A stretch of DNA of 46,187 nucleotides from Ruminococcus sp. (lineage in GTDB: Bacteria; Bacillota; Clostridia; Oscillospirales; Ruminococcaceae): NCBI RefSeq assembly GCF_017464355.1, contig NZ_JAFUAG010000020.1:1-46187 (forward strand), in the 5' to 3' direction. Shown here piece after piece: positions 40,616 to 46,187 of this stretch (position 1 is its first letter; each line of letters starts with the position of its first letter). The notes below the pieces were generated by a model. The model was given only the letters and a program-made list of their open reading frames with translations, did not search any database and was not told where the DNA came from. The translations under genes were made by a program, and so were the position numbers.

Positions 40616-40646
40616 CACCGCAGTTTTACCGCTGCGGTGTTTTTTT
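40616..40646 (+). terminator. Terminator after the 241-residue membrane protein gene
   Basis: CACCGCAG/CTGCGGTG stem with an 8-nt loop, then TTTTTTT. Confidence 0.9.
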
Positions 40647-40696
40647 GCGAAATGTTTTATCAAAAATGATATTTTGCAAATAATCAGTAAAATCAG

Positions 40697-40725
40697 TTGA
40701 CATTTTTATGTGGATTTGTTATAAT
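40697..40725 (+). promoter_or_regulatory. Promoter of the EAL gene
   Basis: Consensus TTGACA (40697-40702) and TATAAT (40720-40725), 17 nt apart. A GGGGC-AGTC-GCCCC hairpin (40754-40767) follows in the leader, just before AGAGGG. Confidence 0.88.
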
Positions 40726-40785
40726 GGATAATGGTTTAATAGTTTGTTTTATATGGGGCAGTCGCCCCTTAAGAGGGTTAAAAGT

Positions 40786-43431
40786 ATGAATGAAAAAAGG
40801 ACGGCTCAGCTGCAGCGTATGTTCGGGACGCTGTGGACGGAGCTGATGAAAAGCTCTGACCATGTGGGGGCTTTTGTATTGTGGCACGGCAGCCACGAGT
40901 TTTACACGGACGATAATGCGCTGGCGCTTCTCGGTATGGATAGGGAAACGCTCAGCTTTGATGCGCTTGTGAACGTTCTTGAATGTGCCATGTCAGCGGA
41001 CGAAACTACTGCGCCCGCAAAAGTGGTGGTGCTTCCCAAGAACGAGGAAGAAAATATGACCGCAGGCTTTGTTATCAAAAAGGAGAACACTGTTCCCCGG
41101 GATATGGAGGGTGTTTTCCCCATACTTACCCAAAGCCAGCTGGTGGAGCATATGACCGCAGGGGGCAGCGATGCTTTCCTTATGCTGGTCCAGCTCGAAC
41201 ACGTTGACAGCGGCAGAGATGAAAGGGCCTTTGTGCGCAGCGCCCTTGAAGCCATTGACAAGGCTTGCCCTGCGGGGTCATATATCGCTTACCACTCGGG
41301 GCTGAAATACTGGGTGTTCGTAAGCACGGGCATCAAGGAGCCCCAGGAGTTTGCGGAGGGCTTGCAGAAGTCCGTTTCGGAATGCACTATCACCGACGAA
41401 TTCGGTGTGATAATAAGCAAGGGGCATTCCCTGACCTTTACGGGGGGCTATGTGGCCTTCGATGCCAGAGAACACGCAGCCATGAAGGAGTTCCACTATG
41501 CTTCCTTTGCGCTGTATGAGGCTGTCAGCGAGGGCGTAGGCACCATAAGCAGTTTTTCCAGCGCCATATATGAATTGCAGAAGAACGACTACCGCAAGGT
41601 GCAGAATTTCTTCCGTGTGCTGGACGATAATTCTTTCATGTACCATTTCCAGCCCATAGTAAGTGCGTCAGACGGCAGCATTTATGCCTACGAAGCCCTT
41701 ATGCGCACCGACAGAAAATTCGGCCTTAGCCCTTTGCAGATAATCGATATGGCCGCAAAGTACGACAGGCTCTACGATATCGAGCACGCTACCATGTTCA
41801 ACGTGCTTTTCCAGCTCAGCCGCAACCAGAGCTTTTTCAAGAAGCGCAAGCTTTTCATAAATGCCATACCCTCCAGCTTTCTCTCTGATGATGACTGGAC
41901 AAGGCTCATGGGCGAGTATGGTGAGCTTATGGAAAAGGTGGTCATTGAGCTGACGGAGCAGACGGATACCTCTGATGAGAACCTGAACTTCCTCATAAAC
42001 CGCCTGCGTGAGCATAAGGTGGAAATGGCCATAGATGACTACGGGACGGGCTATTCAAACACCTCAAGGCTCATACGCTACGACCCCAGGTACATCAAGC
42101 TTGATCATTCGCTGATATCCGGGATAGACACAAATATGAAGCTGAGGAGCATTGTTTCCCAGCTGATAGATATGATGCATTCAAATGGCTTTATGGTGCT
42201 GGCCGAAGGCATAGAAACAGCCGAGGAGATGCGGGTGCTTTCGGGTATGCACGCTGACCTCTTCCAGGGATTTTACATCTCACGGCCGAAGCCTTTCTTT
42301 ATCAATGAGATAAGCGAGGGGATAAGGAGCGAGATAATCCGCTATCATCTGGAGGTACAGGGCAGCGCCGACAAGATATACCATGCCGAGAGCGAGGAGA
42401 AAGAGGTCATAGAGATCTCTACGCTGATAAGGGAGAAGTACACAGGCATATACATAAGCGGCAGACACGTTGAACTTCGGGGCGATGCTGAGATGTCCTC
42501 AGTGGTAATGCCCATAACCATAAAGGAAGATACCGAGTGCAGGCTGGAGCTGAGAAATGTCTGCATCGAGGCGGAGCCTGACAATGCCGCCCTTACCCTG
42601 GGCAGCGGCAGCAAACTGAGGCTCACGGTGCATGGCTGCAACAGGCTGGTCAAGGGAGGCATACTGGTGCCCGAGAGGTCTGAGCTGGTGTTGGATGGTG
42701 CTGGCAAGCTGACCATTCTGCCCGAGAGCATAAGCTGCTTCGGCATAGGCAACGAGTTCGACCTGACCTACGGCAAGATAACCCTGCTGATGACCGACGA
42801 ACTTACCATAACAGCCTGCGGCGACAACTGCGTAGGCATAGGCGGCGGCAGGTGCGACAGCGAAGACGGCATAACCTTTGAGGCAGGCGCTGTGGAGATA
42901 AGCTGCTCGGGCGCCAACAGCATAGGCATAGGCAGCGTTGACGGCAAGGGAATAGTCAAGCTCTTCAACTGCTATCTCTCGGTGGTGGCGGCCTCGGCAA
43001 ACTTTGTGGGAGTAGGCTCCTTCAGCGGCGGTACGGATATCGCCGTGGACAACGTTAAGCTGGTGCTGGCGGCCAACGGAAATTCCATGTGCGCCGTGGG
43101 CAGCAAGCTGGGCGGCAGGGCTGTGATAGATATAAAGCACTGCGAACTTAATTCAAATATCAAGGGACGCGAGATAGTCAACATCGGTTCCCATGCGGGC
43201 GAATGTGACTGCCGCATCGCAAACTCGGGCATAAGCCTTACCTGCGAGGGCAGCATGGCCTCGGGTATTGGTGACTGTGAGGGCGGAGGTCTGGTGGACA
43301 TTCACGACTCGGAGATCATCATTGATTTCCTGACAGGCAGCAGCTATACCCTGGGCTGTCGGGACGGTGAGCTGAATTTCGTGGGCGGCGTGAAGACTAT
43401 CAGGATAAACGAGCAGTCCGCCGATATATAA
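40786..43431 (+). CDS. EAL-domain c-di-GMP phosphodiesterase with C-terminal GIG-repeat beta-solenoid
   Basis: 881 residues from ATG 40786 (AGAGGG upstream). Residues 1-260: PAS-like start and a degenerate GGDEF-like domain without the active-site motif. Residues 270-515: EAL domain with all catalytic residues in place (E303 in YEALMR, N359, E388 in VIELTE, D417-D418 in DDYGTGY, K438, E474 in AEGIET, Q494), so active hydrolysis of c-di-GMP is predicted. Residues 560-881: about eight repeats near 29 residues each, marked by GIG/GVG words at about 653, 684, 714, 742, 770, 799, 827 and 856, typical of a right-handed beta-helix of surface adhesins. Yet no signal peptide or membrane segment exists, so the whole protein is cytoplasmic. 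Unusual fusion. Confidence 0.85.
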   Translation: MNEKRTAQLQRMFGTLWTELMKSSDHVGAFVLWHGSHEFYTDDNALALLGMDRETLSFDALVNVLECAMSADETTAPAKVVVLPKNEEENMTAGFVIKKENTVPRDMEGVFPILTQSQLVEHMTAGGSDAFLMLVQLEHVDSGRDERAFVRSALEAIDKACPAGSYIAYHSGLKYWVFVSTGIKEPQEFAEGLQKSVSECTITDEFGVIISKGHSLTFTGGYVAFDAREHAAMKEFHYASFALYEAVSEGVGTISSFSSAIYELQKNDYRKVQNFFRVLDDNSFMYHFQPIVSASDGSIYAYEALMRTDRKFGLSPLQIIDMAAKYDRLYDIEHATMFNVLFQLSRNQSFFKKRKLFINAIPSSFLSDDDWTRLMGEYGELMEKVVIELTEQTDTSDENLNFLINRLREHKVEMAIDDYGTGYSNTSRLIRYDPRYIKLDHSLISGIDTNMKLRSIVSQLIDMMHSNGFMVLAEGIETAEEMRVLSGMHADLFQGFYISRPKPFFINEISEGIRSEIIRYHLEVQGSADKIYHAESEEKEVIEISTLIREKYTGIYISGRHVELRGDAEMSSVVMPITIKEDTECRLELRNVCIEAEPDNAALTLGSGSKLRLTVHGCNRLVKGGILVPERSELVLDGAGKLTILPESISCFGIGNEFDLTYGKITLLMTDELTITACGDNCVGIGGGRCDSEDGITFEAGAVEISCSGANSIGIGSVDGKGIVKLFNCYLSVVAASANFVGVGSFSGGTDIAVDNVKLVLAANGNSMCAVGSKLGGRAVIDIKHCELNSNIKGREIVNIGSHAGECDCRIANSGISLTCEGSMASGIGDCEGGGLVDIHDSEIIIDFLTGSSYTLGCRDGELNFVGGVKTIRINEQSADI

Positions 43432-43464
43432 GGGTAAAAATTTGTACTGATTTGAGGATATCAT

Positions 43465-44277
43465 ATGGGAAAAGTTTGTAAGTCCTGCGGACATTATTAC
43501 AGCGGTGACTACTGTGACAAATGCGGCTACGGCAAGCCTGAGAAGGTATCTGCCGCCGCAAAGAAATACCGCAGGGCGGCAAAGCGCAAGCCCGAGCGTA
43601 TGCAGACAGAGGAAGACAAGAAGCTGTATGCAAAGTGGGCAAAGGAAGAAAAGGCTGAGGCGGCTGAGCGCAGGAAGGACCCTAAGGCCAGGCAGCATTT
43701 TCTGATAGTGGTGGCTCTGGCCACGGCTATCGTGGTGTTTATAGCGCTGTATCAGAGCGGGGCTATCTTCTCGAATACAAGGGAAGAAGTTGTGGAGCAG
43801 TATTTCAACTCCATATCCCACGGGGATTTTGACAAGTTCGTCCACTGCCTGCCAAAGGAGATAAAGCGGGACTACGAAAGCGACAGGCTTGATTCGGGGC
43901 TTTCCAAGGAAGAATATATGAAAGCGCTGTATCAGGACTTCACCGACAAGTACGGTGCGGGCTACAGCATAATCATCACCTACGGCAACGAGAACCAGCT
44001 TGACACCGCAGACTACAACATGGAAGGCTACAAGGCTCAGTACGGCACTGCCCCCAATCTGCGGGAGGTATACGAAATGGTCGTGAATGTTGAATTCAGG
44101 GGGACCAAGGCCACCGAGCAGGCCAAGCTTTACCTGTATCTGGGCAGAACGTCAGGCTACTGGAAGATCTACGGCATGACAGAAGATGTGGGTACCCAGA
44201 ACGAAGACGGCACCCCTAACGAGGGTGAGCTGCCCCCTGTGGTCAATGAGGAAGAGGACTTCCCTGCCAAGGAATGA
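43465..44277 (+). CDS. Zinc-ribbon membrane protein with outer NTF2-like domain
   Basis: 270 residues. It starts at ATG 43465, 33 bases after the EAL gene. A zinc ribbon (CKSCGHYYSGDYCDKCG) opens the protein; a strongly basic, then Glu/Lys/Ala-rich helix (25-75), one membrane segment (about 78-97), and an outer domain (about 105-245) with a helix-rich start (TREEVVEQYFNSISHGDFDKFVHCLP) and strands ending in a Tyr-rich KLYLYLGRTSGYWKIYGM, which resembles NTF2-like or DUF4878-type domains. The acidic tail lacks structure. It probably shares the transcript of the EAL gene. Function unknown. Confidence 0.7.
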   Translation: MGKVCKSCGHYYSGDYCDKCGYGKPEKVSAAAKKYRRAAKRKPERMQTEEDKKLYAKWAKEEKAEAAERRKDPKARQHFLIVVALATAIVVFIALYQSGAIFSNTREEVVEQYFNSISHGDFDKFVHCLPKEIKRDYESDRLDSGLSKEEYMKALYQDFTDKYGAGYSIIITYGNENQLDTADYNMEGYKAQYGTAPNLREVYEMVVNVEFRGTKATEQAKLYLYLGRTSGYWKIYGMTEDVGTQNEDGTPNEGELPPVVNEEEDFPAKE

Positions 44278-44304
44278 CACATCTGTAATTATACGAAACA
44301 GCAA

Positions 44305-44338
44305 AGCTGCATGACCACGAGCCGTGCAGTTTTTTTTC
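44305..44338 (+). terminator. Terminator after the zinc-ribbon membrane protein gene
   Basis: CTGCATG/CGTGCAG stem (one T-G) with a loop of about 9 nt, followed by nine T. Confidence 0.8.
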
Positions 44339-44463
44339 TTCGGGCGGGGTTCGGGTGCATTCTCGCCTGCCGTTACACCCACGCAGGGGCACAAAGTCCA
44401 CAGTAAAACTTAAGGCCTGAGGACAGCTGTGTACCTTATGTAAAAAAGTTAACAATATACTGC

Positions 44464-44492
44464 TTGTATTCAAAATCACAATGTGCTATAAT
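44464..44492 (+). promoter_or_regulatory. guaA promoter
   Basis: TTGTAT (44464-44469) and TATAAT (44487-44492), 17 nt apart, only about 33 bases before the start codon, which leaves no room for a purine riboswitch. Confidence 0.8.
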
Positions 44493-44525
44493 ATTACATA
44501 TTTTTTCAGGAAAGAGGTTTGCGCT

Positions 44526-46067
44526 ATGACCAACGAATATGTTCTCATACTCGACTTCGGCGGACAGTACAACCAGCTCATCGCCAGACGTGTGCGTGAA
44601 TGCAATGTATACTGCGAAGTCAAGGCTTACAACAAGGTCAGCATAGATGAAATAAAGTCCCTTGCACCCAAGGGCATTATCTTCACAGGCGGTCCCCAGA
44701 GCGTTTACGGTGATGATGCACCCAGCGTTCCCGGGGAGATATTTGAGCTGGGCATACCTGTGCTGGGTATTTGCTACGGCTCTCAGCTCATGGCTCATGT
44801 TCTGGGCGGAAAGGTGGAGACCTGCACCGTTTCGGAATACGGCAAGACCGAGACCAGCTACGACAAGTCCTGCGCACTGTTTGCAGATTCTGAGATACCC
44901 TACCACGCTGTCAGCTGGATGAGCCACACCGACTTCATCTCAAAGGTGCCCGAGGGCTTCAGGATAGCTGCTCACACAGCTAACTGCCCCTGTGCTGCCA
45001 TGTACAATGAGGAGAAGAATCTGTACGCTGTACAGTTCCACCCCGAGGTCAACCACACCCAGTTCGGCGTGAAGATGCTGGCAAGCTTCCTTAATGACGT
45101 TTGCGGCTGCACAGGCGACTGGACCATGGAGAACTACGCTGAAAAGGCTATCAAGGATATCCGCGAAAAGGTCGGCGACGGCAAGGTGCTGCTGGCACTT
45201 TCGGGCGGTGTGGACAGCTCTGTTCTGGCAGCGCTGCTTTCCAAGGCCGTTGGCAGACAGCTGACCTGCATTTTCGTTGACCACGGCTTCATGAGAAAGA
45301 ATGAGGGCGACGAGGTAGAGGCTGCTTTCAAGGATTGGGACATCAACTTTGTACGCGTTAATGCTAAGGAACAGTTCATGGGCAAGCTGAGAGGAGTTTC
45401 AGACCCTGAAACAAAGCGCAAGACCATTGGTGAGGAATTCATCAGAGTATTTGAAGCAGAGGCCAGGAAGATAGGCCATGTGGATTTTCTCGCTCAGGGC
45501 ACCATCTATCCTGATGTTATCGAAAGCGGCGCAGGCGATGCAGCTGTCATCAAGAGCCACCACAACGTAGGCGGCCTGCCCGACTATGTTGATTTCAAGG
45601 AGATAATCGAGCCCCTGAGAATGCTCTTCAAGGACGAGACCAGAAAGCTGGGACAGGAGCTTGGTCTTTCCGAAACACTGGTATGGCGCCAGCCCTTCCC
45701 CGGCCCGGGTCTTGCCATAAGGATAATCGGCGAGATAACCGATGAAAAGCTGGAGATACTCCAGGACGCTGACTGGATATTCCGCGAGGAGATAGCCAAG
45801 GCAGGTCTTGACCGCAGCATAAACCAGTATTTTGCAGTGCTGACCAACAACCGTTCGGTAGGTGTCATGGGCGATTTCCGCACCTACGACTACACACTGG
45901 CACTGCGTGCAGTAGAGACCACCGACTTCATGACCGCCGAATTCAGCCGTATCCCCTACGATGTCCTCGAAGCTGCCTCCCGCAGGATAGTCAATGAGGT
46001 AAAGAACATCAACAGGGTATGCTATGATATTACTACAAAGCCGCCGGCTACTATTGAGTGGGAATAA
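44526..46067 (+). CDS. guaA: GMP synthase (glutamine-hydrolysing)
   Basis: 513 residues from ATG 44526, AAAGAGG upstream. Class I glutaminase domain 1-190: [28 protein letters not shown] with the catalytic Cys83, and QFHPEVNHT giving the His-Glu pair. ATP pyrophosphatase domain 200-390 with [14 protein letters not shown], and the GuaA C-terminal dimerisation domain ([35 protein letters not shown]). It converts XMP to GMP with glutamine and ATP. Full length. It is the last gene in the window; no convincing terminator follows in the remaining 120 bases. Confidence 0.97.
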   Translation: MTNEYVLILDFGGQYNQLIARRVRECNVYCEVKAYNKVSIDEIKSLAPKGIIFTGGPQSVYGDDAPSVPGEIFELGIPVLGICYGSQLMAHVLGGKVETCTVSEYGKTETSYDKSCALFADSEIPYHAVSWMSHTDFISKVPEGFRIAAHTANCPCAAMYNEEKNLYAVQFHPEVNHTQFGVKMLASFLNDVCGCTGDWTMENYAEKAIKDIREKVGDGKVLLALSGGVDSSVLAALLSKAVGRQLTCIFVDHGFMRKNEGDEVEAAFKDWDINFVRVNAKEQFMGKLRGVSDPETKRKTIGEEFIRVFEAEARKIGHVDFLAQGTIYPDVIESGAGDAAVIKSHHNVGGLPDYVDFKEIIEPLRMLFKDETRKLGQELGLSETLVWRQPFPGPGLAIRIIGEITDEKLEILQDADWIFREEIAKAGLDRSINQYFAVLTNNRSVGVMGDFRTYDYTLALRAVETTDFMTAEFSRIPYDVLEAASRRIVNEVKNINRVCYDITTKPPATIEWE

Positions 46068-46187
46068 TAAACGTCCCGAAAAATAGGGCGTAAACACGCC
46101 AAAAGCCGTTATCAAACTGTTATCATGGCAACGTTTTGGCAACATTTCTCGATTATCGGCAACAGTATAACATTATTTGTCTGAAAA

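Noticed and set aside
44281-44525. Purine riboswitch upstream of guaA
   Set aside because: The promoter is only about 33 bases before the start codon, and the stretch before it is the terminator of the previous gene; no aptamer-like pairing was found.

Overview
The window looks like chromosome of a cellulosome-type Ruminococcus (Oscillospiraceae, low-G+C Gram-positive lineage) carrying one integrated filamentous phage. The host guess rests on a type I dockerin fused to a glycoside hydrolase, a cohesin-like cell-surface protein, GGAGG-type ribosome binding sites, and paired FtsX-type ABC / two-component modules. It is inference, not a database match.

Layout. Positions 1-400 hold the 3' end of a large serine recombinase, a trace of another mobile element. 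Positions 500-4910 (minus strand) carry two paralogous GH3 enzymes (one secreted with a dockerin, one membrane-anchored), a BioY biotin transporter under a BirA-like operator, a small Cys-rich protein and a membrane protein. Positions 5138-13920 are an inovirus-type prophage of about 8.7 kb inserted in tRNA-Pro(CGG). Its gene order runs ssDNA-binding protein, two small membrane proteins, major coat, terminator, large adsorption protein, pVI-like protein, Zot ATPase. This is colinear with genes V-VII-IX-VIII-III-VI-I of Ff phages. A phiX174-like Rep, a tyrosine integrase, several tiny genes and two repressor/operator regions follow. No secretin is present, as expected for a host with one membrane.

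The most informative signal is a hairpin just upstream of rep (10633-10657). Its loop region carries ACTTGATATTA, the core of the phiX174 gpA nicking site, and the Rep has the matching two-tyrosine motif YVTKY. A long bulged hairpin abuts it. A 630-bp noncoding region beside attL holds further large hairpins. A structured ~127-bp repeat lies once inside the prophage and once outside attL, possibly the scar of an earlier insertion.

To the right come tRNA-Pro(GGG) with tRNA-Pro(CGG), an asparagine-synthetase-like protein without its catalytic Cys, a leucine-rich-repeat protein, an adenosine deaminase/ABC exporter operon, a GH29 fucosidase, two tandem regulator-kinase-ATPase-permease modules (21783-32306), a membrane-anchored cohesin-like protein, a cyclophilin, two unrecognised proteins, a tail-anchored protein with a J-like N-terminus, a MATE transporter, an EAL phosphodiesterase fused to a GIG-repeat beta-solenoid, a zinc-ribbon membrane protein and guaA.

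All start sites, promoters and hairpins were read by eye. No similarity search or folding program was run.
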